Positions 37,101 to 49,106 of a stretch of DNA of 64,000 bases are shown here, one piece after another. The first letter of the stretch is position 1, and each line of letters begins with the position of its first letter. Location: contig VFFE01007504.1 in the NCBI GenBank assembly GCA_008921705.1, forward strand, positions 65,285 through 129,284, in the 5' to 3' direction. Both the position numbers and the translations under genes were made by a program. The notes beneath the pieces are model-generated. The model ran no database searches, had not been told where the DNA came from, and worked only from the letters and a program-made list of their open reading frames with translations. This stretch comes from Burhinus oedicnemus (lineage: Eukaryota; Chordata; Aves; Charadriiformes; Burhinidae).

Positions 37101-39329
37101 CTAGAAATTCAGTCGAAACAAATTATTCCTGTGTCTGTATTTTGCCTCACATGTCACGGTGTTATCTAACGGCATGTGTGAATTAAACGAGTAGAGCTAT
37201 GCACTCTCAGGAGAAGGTGATATTACAGAATGAACTACTGTGACAGTGGGCTCAGAGCTCACAATCGCATTTGTTAGCCAACCTCTGCAGGCAAGTATTA
37301 GAGATCAGAAACACCGTGAAATGTCACGAGCTATCTAGATGGTCATGCACCGGTGATTTTTGCTGAAATATGAGCTAGAGGGAGGTCTACCCACGTGAGC
37401 AGGCACTATGTGGATTTGTGCTTTCTTGATGAGCCAGAAATAGAAGCTTTGGCCACGTGTTGATGACCAGCTCAGTTTGTAAGCCACTATCTGAAAGGAC
37501 AGGTTTCTAAGGTTCTTCGTTGCCAATTTCAATACATGGATAGTTGAAGAGCTGATGATATAGGAAAATATATTTGTTTTAGAAGAACAGATGTAACCTT
37601 CAGCCAGGCATCTTAAAACAAACATCTCTCTCCTTCAGTCATACACAGTTCAGCCAGCACCAGTTTTGAATGGGGACATGATGCCAGCTGGCGCAGACAA
37701 ACAATTCTGTGCATCTGAGAAACGTCTCCTATTTCATTTCTAATGACTAGTCTGCAAAGGGCCTCTGACCATCTTTAATTTGTCAGTAGAACTTACTGAG
37801 CAAACAGGTTTTTGGTCTGCTGCTTTCTCATATCCCAGTATATGAGTAGCTCTGAGAGGACAGAGAGGTCCCAGTACTTGTTTGTACCTTGCCTGGCTAA
37901 ACAGATTCTCAGAGTCATGTTTCTACCTGAATTGCAGAATTGCAACATTTCATATTTAATATTCTCCAGTAGCCCCCAAGGACAGCCTCTGAGTGATTAC
38001 AAAGTTTGTGTAAAAAATGGTGTAAACAAAGCTATTGTAACCTCTTGCTTATTTGCAGTTCATCTGCAATATATTCACGGTGACAATGCAGCTGTAACAC
38101 ACGTATTACTTTTATAAACAGTTCTACAAATAAAAGGCAATATGCTGCAATTTCTGAATGAGCTCTTTGTATATGTCACTGCTTTAAATTCTTATTACCA
38201 CCCATGGTATATACTTATTTCAATAAGATTATCTCTTGTATGAGCTGCTAATTACATAGTAGTGAATTATTTTTTGGTCAAGCAACTGTTGTTGCATTGT
38301 CTTGAAGCTCTCAGGGAAAGACAGTAGCTTTTCTTGCAGACAATTATTCAGAAAATCCAAACTCCACAATGGGCCTGTTGTTGAAAGCTTTAATGTGGCT
38401 AAACAATTAATGCATGGGATAAAAGCATTTTCTAGTTTTCTTATGAAAAAAAAAAGTTGGTCAGTGTAAAAGGGGTAAGGGCACCCTTAAACTCCCTTGA
38501 TCGCATTCAGAAAGAGAACTCCAATAATCACTGTTTTATGGGAAACCTCTTGGGCAGAGATGGGAAGTCACATTTCTCTCCTCTTACCTAGATGCACTCC
38601 TTAGCAATCAGAGTGCGCTACGAAAAGCAAATCTATTGTCAACAGGTTTAAAAGCATCAGCAACAGCTAGGAATAGGCACATCCACTGAGAAATTCAGGG
38701 AGTACACAAGAGGAAAAAAGATGACCCCAAATGTCTGCAATAAATACAAATAGTTGGCACCATTCCTCCCTGTGCTGTAGAAGAAAGCTCTGATGTCTGG
38801 CTCTGGTGAGAGGCCACAGCGGTGTGCCCTCAGTGTGCTCAGAGCCCAGCTCCGGCCCCTCAGCAGCAGAAAGCATCTCTGGACTCTCCAAGGCTTCCCA
38901 GATGCAGTAAAGTGAGACAACAGCAGGGCTTAAGTGCCCAGGCAAGCCCACCAGCACTCGCCAGCCCACAGCTGTAGCCACCTCAGGCACTGCCAGGCAG
39001 ACCGAGGTGCACGCGGGGTGGGCAAGAGAAATGAGGTGCCCGCAGGAGTTAGGCAACCAATGCTCAGGGTTTTTTCTGGATTGCATTGCTGGTGCTTAAA
39101 CATTACAGAAATACTGCTTTAGGTAGCTTCATTGCTCCTGCACTTTGGATCCAATGTATTAACACCCCCCCACCCCCCACCCTGACCTAACCTAGATCTA
39201 AGATACTTTACATTCTTGCTGTTTGATTCTCCCTTGAGATTAAGCAACAGGGAAATATACTTGAAAGTGAGTGTGTATACACAGGATTAAGTTTTACCCC
39301 AGTGATAATCCCATTTTAGCATTCCTGTA

Positions 39330-39485
39330 AAGCACACGACCACTGCGGACCGGCCATGTACAACTCCTCCTCGTTTTGCACCAATGGCCCCTGCCAGCCC
39401 TACGGCCACTCCAGCAGCAGGCGGAGGCGTAGGGCCCCTGCCCTCCTCCTCCCTGTGAGGTGGGGGTGCTGAATAAAGCCTGGAT
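39330..39485 (+). other. Small GC-rich patch with short ORF and AATAAA, unidentified
   Basis: In A/T-rich surroundings a compact GC-rich segment holds an ATG at 39357 opening a 38-codon frame (starting MYNSSSFCTNGPCQPYG, then an Arg-rich run) with a stop at 39459-39461 or close by. GAATAAAGCCTGG follows directly at about 39471. The frame is short and not recognised. Compact layout with AATAAA just after the frame could mean a worn retroposed or LTR fragment, or chance. Confidence 0.25.
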
Positions 39486-41860
39486 AACCTGAACTTCTAT
39501 TGTATTTATGATGCAGATGAGAAATCTAATTGGCCGTGGCTCACCCTGGCTTCTAAAAAATCATTGTCCCATCCAGGAAGAGCCAACCTTGTATTTTACA
39601 GAGTCAGGATAATGAGGAGATGGAAAGGAGAAGCCAGCCTGCAGCACTGGTGCTTCCTTCCTCAACTTGAGACTTGATGGCTCAAAGGTGAACAAATGGC
39701 AGCATTAAATGACCTTTCAGTGATATGTTCTTTTAGGTCCCATATTCTCTGAAGCAGCTTTCTCCAGTATGAGCCATTCTATCCCATTGCTCCTGTGCAG
39801 CAATCCCGTCAGCCTGTGCTACTCATAACCCCTGCTAGCCAGTGGCATAGTTATGGGAAATTGCTGGGAAAATACCCCGACTGGGAAAATACTGTATTTT
39901 AATTTCAGAAATCTCTAGGACAAGGTTATAAGCAGAAAAGACCTGTGAGATAATCTGAGCCATTTTCTGCTAGGGGACTTTGGATTTTTAGTGTGTTTGT
40001 TGATTTTTGGCCTAAGTACCACCCTGTATTGACACACGCATATCTTGAACTGTGTAATAGCTTTACCTGACTTCATGGAACTCTTCACAGCACAGAAAGT
40101 AATATTAAAGCTCTTCCTTTTGAATGCTCGTGCACTCAGCCTCATGATTTTTCATCATAATACCAGATACTCAGAGGGTCTAAATCAGCCCATCTCTATC
40201 CCAAAGCAAATTCCCATTCATGCCAGCTGAGAATTTGGCTCAGGAAGGCATAAATGTTCATAACAATAACAGTACCCTGTGGGAACGGGACCCACATGTA
40301 AACATATAGAAGTTTTTTGGTCTTCAGCTGTTTACTGAAATCACTATTAAATGTTAACAATATTTTGATTAAAAATGAGGTTGAAATTTTCATGAAGCAG
40401 CTCCAGCACAGCTAGAAAGAAAAATTAAAAACTCTCCACTGTCTTCAGCTTAAAGCAGCTCCAACTACATTTTAAAATAATAGCTTGAGAGGTACTGCAC
40501 AGAGAGTATGAGAAATGCTCCACTGTGAGGTGATCTATCAGAGGGAAACCTTGAAGCCTGAAAAGGAGGGAAAACAATAAATCCCAGAATAAATACTGAA
40601 AGGGGAGAAAGAAGGAGAGAGATTTCATTTTATTACATCATTTGATGTCACGAGCATGCACAGGGGAAAAGATTTATTTATTTGTGTTTCCCAGAGGGGC
40701 TGGTTCTGTAAACTGATGGAAGGGGGCTGGAAAACCCAAATTCCAAGCAGAAAAGGTCAAGGCACAACAGAGCTATATTTTCAGATACAGTGATGAAGTG
40801 GCCATAGCTGCCACTGGGTTCGATTCCTTATTAGACTTTTGGTGGTTTATGGATGGGTTATGCAAATTCCCAATCTGCTGGAAATATGCATGCATAATCT
40901 CCGGTTTGCTGCAAAGCGTTCCCCTGGTGCAGTGGCAATGCTGTAATTATACTGGAGATCCTGGCACTTTTGTTTGAAAACCCTGTGTTCAGTCACAGGT
41001 TTCTCAAGAGAGTAACTTCCCCTTGCTTCTTCTCAGACCAGAATCTGGACATTTAAATTTAAAGAAAATATATCTGTTAATCTAACTGTGCTATAATATT
41101 ATATTCCCGTTTTCATAGATACAAATTAGGATGTTAAAATGGGTCTATCCATATTCTTTTATCTGTCAAATATGAGCTCTTACATTCAGCAGTCCTTTTT
41201 GGCAAAATACAGTTTTGAAATTCAGACTTAGGTTTATGTGGGTAACCCCACAAAAATGGCATGTACAAGGATTCTTCAAATAGAAGACCAGCCCCCTTCT
41301 CAGGGTATGGCAGCTTTTACTAGTCCTGTATTTCTTGCAGCAGCACCTGGAGATGCAGTCAAATAGCACACGCCCTGGTGCAAAGGAATTGTCCCTACAG
41401 CATAACTGACACAGTGAATGCTTCCCATTTCTCCCAGTTTTGCTTGAATTTTTTTTCCTATTTTTAAGTCTGGTCACCCTAACCTCTCTTTAGATGATAA
41501 ATTATTTTCAGGAATCTCTCAATCATGTAAAATGCTAAACACAATGGCACCATGTTCTCAGCTAGAAGTAGCCATGATCATAATAAATGGTAAGAGTAAG
41601 CATTCACAATGCTGTTACTTCACTGTAGGCTTAATTTATACACACTGAATCATCCCATTGGTTTCAAGGGAAATATGCATAGCAGGTGCAGTAAAACACA
41701 TATTTTGGATGTTGCATGATCAGAACATAAGTATATTAATTCAGTGTGTTTTGCTGTGGACGTATCTTAAATTTCACAATCCAAACCAAAGAGAACCAAA
41801 CCAGAGTGAAAATGTTTATTAACAGCTATTTTCTCGAATCCTCTAGCTATTGTCCAAAGC

Positions 41861-41895
41861 TTTTATTAATATATTTATATATTAATATATTAATA
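41861..41895. repeat. AT-only tract with perfect palindrome
   Basis: About 35 bases consisting only of A and T. Within it ATTAATATAT-TT-ATATATTAAT (41865-41886) is a perfect inverted repeat with 10-base arms, and a further ATATTAAT follows. It may extrude as a cruciform, or may simply reflect an expanded AT microsatellite. Confidence 0.7.
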
Positions 41896-44800
41896 ACATA
41901 GACAATAAATAGCATATAATATTATATAAGGATATATCAATGAGCCAATACATAAACTTCTATTAATATTTTGTTAAAATTTTAGTCACTGTGGTACATC
42001 TCGTCAGAGAATACATTAGGTCTCTTGGTGTGTTATAAATGAAGCTCATCAGGCAAAATATGCTGGAGTTTGGAAAAAACTTCTGCTTACAGAGCTGCCT
42101 AACTTCCGTTTTTGTTATTATTTTTGTGCAGAATGATACGTTACGGTCTCTCATTTTAACTAGATAGCTAATAAAGCAAGCAGTTTGCCTTGGGCTAGCC
42201 CAGTGGCAAAAAAAACGCTGTGAAAAAGACTCACAGGCAATCCATCATCTTCTGCTGTGCTACCTAGTGAACAGCACAGGAGCAACGGGGGCACGCACTG
42301 GTAGGCACAAGCCCTGGAAACTCTGCAGTAACCCCAGCGCCCTCAGCAAGGGTGCCCCACCCTGGGCCTTTCTCCTGGTCTCAGACTGCACAACATTACT
42401 CGGTGTATACACATGTTCTCTGGTCTAGGACGATAAGAGTTTGGTTTAGTTCGGCTGTAAATCTCTTTTGGACAACGCATAAACAGGCTGTATGAAAACA
42501 ATTTGTCTTTCTTTAGCCTGCACGTATAAAAGCAAGAGTCACTGGCAGCCAATTAAATGGGCTGTAAACGACTTGGGAAGAATGAAAGAACAGGGCAGCT
42601 GTTCTCTGTGGAGAGAGAAAAAATCAAAGTACTTGAGAGTGGAGATCTTAGATGGCTACCAGTTCCCAGCGCCCTGTTCCCTGCCTGCTTTCACTTGTTT
42701 TCAGGTGCGTTTTCAGTTTTATGCTTAACTGCTTGAACTTCAGGAGTTTCAAAGACCCATAGACTTGGAGGGTTGTCGCCCACTCTGTTAGGTCTAATTT
42801 ATTACTGGGAAAGTATCCAAGGGCTTGATCCAAAGCCTCCTGTATTCAGTGGTAGGTTCTGGATGTGTTTTTCAGCAACTGTGGGCTATCTGTACTAAAC
42901 ACCGAATTAAAAAAAAAGGAAATGGCTTTTGCTATTGCTATACTAGTCACATGGAAGGAGATCATCTTTCACAGTGCTGTCAGGTAAAGTCAAACTGCTT
43001 CTCTGGGAGATTAGGGATTGATTAAAGTCCTTGCACTCAGGGATATATATCTGTATTAATCTTGGAATTATTTGTCAAACACCCAAGATCTCTGCTTTGA
43101 TTTGTGAAATATATTCTGAAAGTCACCACTAAAAATGAGTCAAGATTTTTAAAATTATTTTTAGGTTTTTAAAGCAAATGCACAAGCTGCTTCTTTGCCC
43201 CCAAACCTAGCACTGTTGTTTTTAACACAGCAGTCTTTTTGCTTTGGAATTGTGCCTAATATCTGTTGCTGATTGTAGAGAATGCAGGTGGGAAACTATA
43301 AAGTAGGAGTTAATACCCCTTTGGACAAGTCCATAAAGCATAGTCACTGCTTCAAACAGCCAAGGCCAGGTTAGCACTGACAGCTCCTGCTGTCCCAGTC
43401 AAGGAAGTCAGGAGAAGCCAGGGAAGAGGTAGCACAAAAGCCACTTCTCCAACTTTTCCCACTACAGCAAATCAGTTGATCCAGTTTGGAGGAGCTTTTC
43501 AAAAGCAATTCTGGGTTGCATCAAAAGTGCCAAAATTTGACTTGCCATGCCTGGAGCCTGGCATTCAGAACATGCCATTCCCCAGATCCCCTCGGGATCC
43601 TGCAAACGTGCCCTGGACTCTGAAGCACCAACTGTTTGTGCTTTGCCTTGCACAAGGCAGTAAAGTTAACAGGAGGAATATAACGAGGTACCTCTGTGTG
43701 AATGGGCGCTACCATTTCAGTGTAACAACTACCTTGTTGCAATGTGGCTATTAACCAGAACCGAAAAATTATGGAATCACAGAGGACAGAACTGGCATAG
43801 ACTGCTCCAAGCCCTTGTTAGTAATGAAGGTCAGGATTAATTTGGCCATAGCCTCTATCTAAGATGAGATAAAGAAACACACTATGATTATTGTTCACAA
43901 CTTGTTGTCAGGCCTGATGGCAGTCACCCTTCCTCACATGAGACAGAAAAATGTTCTGGCTAATCTGCCTGCAGTTCGGTGAGTAAGTTGTGGTATGCAT
44001 TTTCATTTGAGATATCAGAATTTTCTGGTTTAGCAACCCCTGGCAGAATAATCAATACCTTACACCCTGAGAGTGATGGGAAGAGGGAAACAATGAAGAT
44101 GACAGACTGTAGCAGAGCATCAGAACCTGCAGGAGGTCGGCTAACTTGCTGGGATAAGGATGTACTGACCTTTTGCCTTTGGAAAATTAGGGCTTATTGG
44201 CAAGGCAGGAAACATGTGGGGGGAGTTTCCTCAGCCAGAGAAAATCACCGCTGCACAGCTCAGCATAGCTTTCAGTCTGGTCAGAAAAAGCCCCAGATCT
44301 GGAGCAGTGATGAGGGTTCACCCAGGCTCAAATCCAATCCTGTGCAGGAGTTAAGACAGTGTGAGCCTTTTGTCAAGGACAAATTACATCCCAGATGAGA
44401 ACTGTAGGCTGGGAAGCCCCAACACAAGGGGATCCAGCTGGAAAAAATGGAGAATTTACACAGCCTTGTCATCAGCCACAACAGTCCCAATTTCACCTTG
44501 GCTCAGTTGGGGCTATCTAGGCTTCCACCTTGCTGAATAAATTAGTACAACTCTTTTTAACAAGCAAGTGAAGAAGGCTACCATATCACTGTCTCCAATT
44601 CCTGCCTGTTACAGGTTCACATGTCTGCTAGGAACTAATGCTGGGAGGATACAGGCTCAGGTTGGTTTTGGAGGCAATACTGAAGACACTGTTTAATGAG
44701 GAGGGCAGGGGAAAATTGGGGTGCATTTTGTCTCCTAAACTATAATTCAAAGTTCGAAAGCAATTACTTTTAATATCTTATCTAAAATTCCATACTAATA

Positions 44801-47608
44801 GCCTGTGTAACCTCCCAGCCAAATTCTGTGAGATGCTGAGACCCTATAACTCAAGCAGAAGTGATTTGGTGGCATAGACAGAAGAAGAATTGATATTTAT
44901 GATCTTGACTTAAGGTTCACAGCAGGGCTGAACCTGGCCTACTGACTGGGACTGTCCAACTGTAAACCAAATGAGAGCCTCATGAACAATAAGGAGAAAG
45001 CCAATTAGTTGATATACCAGATAATGGATTCCCTAGAAATAACTGTTGGAATCAGTTTTCCTTAAAAGAAAAAAAAAAAAAAAGAATTAGGGGCAAAACA
45101 GAAAGGAAAACATCCCTAATTTCATCAGGGGACTAAGTTAAAAAAATATATATGCAGACTCTTTAAGATAAAATAAGATTTTGATCAGCAACCCTGATCT
45201 AAAGAGGACGAGTGAAGCTATGCAGTCACAAGCAGCTGTGAGCCCAGCCGGTGTTTGTGGGAAGCCAATGGAGCCCCAGGCTCCCCCTCGTCCCTGGCCC
45301 ATCTGTGCCTGCCCACGGGGAGCTCAGAGCCTGCAGACCTTTCTGTCTTGCTGAAACAGATCGAAGTCATCAACGCGCTTAGCTCTCATGCATTAGCCAC
45401 ATTTCACCAGGCTGATTTCCTTGAAATTACCTAATCCTTCCTGAGTATGGTGTTTTAAATTATTCAGTTCTGCTATGTTTATTTATTATTTACTCAAGTT
45501 AGCGACATGGTGTGGTTACGCATCTTGTGCTTTCTAGGAGAAGGACTGATGGCTGCTACAGAAAACAAGGAATTTTCACAAGATGTAGATAAATTAATAA
45601 AATGCCAGAAAATGCACTTGCTCTCAGGTTTAAAAGGCTTGAAAAATCAGACACGTTTCATTCTTGATCAGTTTGAACTGCAGCAGCTGTTTGTAATGAA
45701 GTGATGCAACTGATGGGGCAGAGCTGAAGGGGAATCATTCCAGCCCCTCTGCACCAGGTGAAAAGCTGCTCAGTCAAGACTAAGGGTCCTTGTCAGACAA
45801 ATTTAGTACCAGAAATACAGCTATATTAAAGATTCTGCAGCGAGTTGCTGCAGGGTGGCCCAAACACAAAGCCCTGAATGTGAACCTCAACATCTCTCAG
45901 AGATCACAGTGATTGGTGACCACCTGGATGCCATTCATTTCATGTATTCAGAATACATTCAGAATTCATTCATTCATGTATTTCAGACGGCTGCATGGAC
46001 CAGCACTGAAGGGTGCACTCAAACCACAGTCAACAAACCAGCGGCTGTTTACAGGCATAAATTGCAGTCACAAGAGCAGCTGGGAGCATGGCTTTATTGT
46101 CCTTCTGCCCAAGTGATTATCTTGCAGCTTCTCCCTTTCCTATATGTATAGGGAGTTTAACACTTCTCCAAGACATTAATTTAAACAGCAGTCTTAGGTA
46201 CTGCAGGTGAGTGCCCAGCACAAAGCAGCCCTGACCTCATCTGAACTCCGCTGGGACTACGATAGTAGAAAAACAGACTCAAACGCAACTTCACTCCTTG
46301 CCTAACAGTGAAAATTTAAAAAACAAATATACCATTAATTCCTGCTTTTTTCCTATGGTTTTCAGTACCACCATAAAACAATGGTGTCTTGAAAATGGGC
46401 TGGATTTATTTGGCCAGCAGAAGGCACCCAAGACAAGCTGGACTGCAACAAGCTGGTTAGCTGCAGAGACAGAGGAGCCTTCTGTAGCACACAAGTCTGC
46501 CTTCAGTCACTTAGGCTAATGAGCTTAACTAATAATGCAGTAACTAGATTACTGGCAAAACATAAATAGACCTACAATACAATAACACCTAATAAAAATA
46601 ACATCCAAAAACATTTTGAAAAATTATGCTGCTTAGTAATATTCATGAATTTTTGCAAGCAATTAAAGAGAAACTACTTAATTTTTTTATCATAAATCTT
46701 TGCAATTAAGAAATCATCCATAATTTGTGGCCTGAATTCCCCCAGAGCAAACAGATACTAAAGCAAGTCTATAGGATTCTCATTATCTATTGATGATAAA
46801 TAACTTGCTCTTTTTCTACTAAACTGACTTTCTACTAAATTTCCTTGGCTTTACAGCCTGCTCTGTTGCAGCCACATCAATTCAGTGAACTGTTGCTGTG
46901 GTATCACGCTGGGTTTATATCACCCATAGCAGGAGAACAGCATAAGGCAAACCTCAGAAAGGATGCCTAAGAAAATTTGTTCTCTTGGCTAGAGACATTA
47001 TTGTCACTTAAATGGGCAGTGTGAGGCCCTCTGGGGGTGGGTCACTGCTGATTTGCTGGGCTGACTCTTATTTCTAGATTTCTTCAAACTAGCAGGGACA
47101 GGTTGTGCCTTCATGGTTGACACAGGATGGTGTCAAACAGATCGGCTTTAGGAGAAGCTCCAGGGAGGGGAGGTGGCCCTGGAGGGCAGCTCACTCTTGT
47201 GGCTTCCAGTGAAAAACCAAGCCACAGCAAAGCCTGGCCCACTCCCCCTTCCTCTTCAAGTGTATGTGTCTAGAAAAGTGTTTCTCCATGCAAGCATGGG
47301 TCTGGGGAGGGACTGAGCTTAGGATGCCCCACACCACCGGCTATCCAATATCGCAGGAAGCTTTAACACATCTGAGTCATCAGCGAGTGTGCAGTCAAGC
47401 CCCCTGCAACAAAGGCGAGCAGGGAAGAGCCCTAATCCCGGTTTGTATGCAAAGGCTGATGTGAACTCGACCCACAGACACTTGGGAGCTGGGCACCCGG
47501 CAGGCTCCATGCAGTACTGCACCATGATCCCAAAGCTGGCACTCGCCACAGGAGTGTCGCAGGCCCAGCAGCGTGCTCTTGTGCCTGATGCAGCCAGAAA
47601 CTGTTCAG

Positions 47609-48080
47609 GACCCACTGTTGGAGCGGGTCCAGAGGAGGGCCACAAAAATGATCAGAGGGCTGGAGCACCTCCTGCAAGGACAGGCTGAGAGAGCCGGGGT
47701 TGTTCAGCCTGGAGAAGAGAAGGCTCTGGAGAGACCTTATTGCAGCTTTTCAGTACTTGAAGGGGGCCTAAAGGAAAGATGGTGACAAACTTTTTAGCAG
47801 GGCCTATTGCGATAACACAAGGGGTAATGGCTTTAAACTAAAAGAGGGTCGATTTAGACTAGATATAAGGAAGAAATTTTTCACAATGAGGGTGGTGAGA
47901 CACTGGCACAAGTTGCCCAGAGAGGTGGTAGACGCCCCATCCCTGGAAACATTCCAGATCAGGTTGGACGGGGCTCTGAGCAACCTGATCTAGTTGAAGA
48001 TGTCCCTGCTCATTGCAGGGGGGCTGGACTAGACGGCCTTTAAAGGTCCCTTCCAACCCAGACTATTCTATGATTCTGTA
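47609..48080 (+). mobile_element. CR1 LINE 3'-end copy, forward orientation
   Basis: A 5'-truncated CR1 with the last part of the ORF and its 3' UTR. The blocks [20 protein letters not shown] and, further on, RKKFFTMRVVRHWHKLPREVV are readable, with frame breaks in between. The UTR reads GGACTAGACGGCCTTTAAAG and ends in TTCTATGATTCTGTAAG at about 48078, the normal CR1 terminus. The first base is uncertain within some tens of bases. It is inactive. Confidence 0.92.
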
Positions 48081-48390
48081 AGTCCTGTACCCCCCGCAGT
48101 GCCATGGTGCAGGGAGTACTGGCTTGGGGCCGCCTGCAGCACGCCCTGGTGCAGGACTGTGCTTAACACAGAACTCCAGGTACTAAAAACTGGAAACATC
48201 TTAACTTCCTACAGTTACTGCAGCAATCTTCCGATATCCATTGTGTTTACATAATGTTAAAAATTGAATGAGTTGCAAGGATTTTACTACAGTTTTTAGC
48301 ATGCAATGGCAACTAACACCTTGGACAAACGTAAAAGGCCTTTGATGAAGAAAATGTCACAAACTATTCTGACTGAATTTATAGTCTCAG

Positions 48391-48465
48391 ATTATTATTG
48401 ATGTTGAGATATAAGAAGTGGGAGTTCATTGTGCCAGGTGCTGTACAAATGTATGGGCAAGTGGA
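48391..48465 (+). repeat. Ancient amniote interspersed repeat fragment
   Basis: ATTATTATTGATGTTG followed by TTCATTGTGCCAGGTGCTGTACAAATG resembles an old dispersed repeat found in turtles, crocodiles and birds, whose common wording is CATTGTGCTAGGCGCTGTAC. The family name is not certain and the ends are blurred. Confidence 0.4.
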
Positions 48466-49082
48466 ATTTCAAGGCATTATGCTGTGATTTAGTCACATGA
48501 AGTGTTATTAAAATCTTTGATATTCATTATGTAGCTACATTCCTCTACCTTTCTTTGGAAAATTAATATAGTGAGGTGTCCCCCTCCCCCATGTTAACTA
48601 CTGTATGCAACAAAGTGAATTTAAAATGCCTCTGCTCTCTCCGTGACTACAGTCAGCAGCAGCTCTGCAAATGATTAATGGCTGACTGTCATGCACAGCG
48701 GTCAGCAGGGAGCAGGAGGTTCACAGGCACATCTGGTAGCACCGTCACCCCCAGCTTGTCCAGCCCTGGGTTGCTCCCCGAGCCCACTGCTGCTACGGTG
48801 GGGTAGGTCCCACCCTGCCACCAGCACACCATGTGGCTGGTACACCTCTGCCTGAGCTGGCATCTGCAAGGGCAGCAAAATCAGCACTGCTTTACCCAAG
48901 TGGCCAGAAGGTACTCTGCTTATCAGTGGCTTTATTTAGGTGTATATATTTTTGAATTAATTTCATTATCATTCCCTCCCTGGGAAGGGGCTGCAGAGTT
49001 GTCAAGAAAATGTTAGGCTTCAAAAGACAGAGGGCTCTGAAACAGCAAACAACTATGAGTCAGCTGCACTGCCAGGCATAGC

Positions 49083-49106
49083 AAGGACAGAAGGACAGAA
49101 GGACAG
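49083..49106 (+). repeat. Three perfect tandem copies of AAGGACAG
   Basis: Three head-to-tail identical 8-mers, a minimal minisatellite. Confidence 0.8.

Larger units (their letters stand above)
31171..47608. other. Long non-coding stretch (intergenic or intronic)
   Basis: No coding exon recognised. There are mildly G/C-rich patches around 31.7-32.6 kb and 38.8-39.5 kb, and A/T-rich DNA elsewhere. Poly-purine and poly-C tracts occur (for example C7-A-C6 near 39163-39178, and an A-run near 45069-45083). A possible very old CR1-like fragment sits near 35718-35800, but I could not confirm it by eye. Confidence 0.5.

Noticed and set aside
40816..40827. GGGTTCGATTCC, resembling a tRNA B box
   Set aside because: The flanking bases do not form the T-arm stem, and no A box, anticodon arm or acceptor stem can be built around it.
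43768..43860. TGGAATCACAGAGGACAGAAC, vaguely like a reversed CR1 3' end
   Set aside because: After the first few bases the match to CR1 fades, and no octamer repeat or conserved UTR wording follows.
45930..45990. Repeated ATTCATTCATGTATT motifs
   Set aside because: Loose, imperfect low-complexity repetition without defined unit or boundaries.
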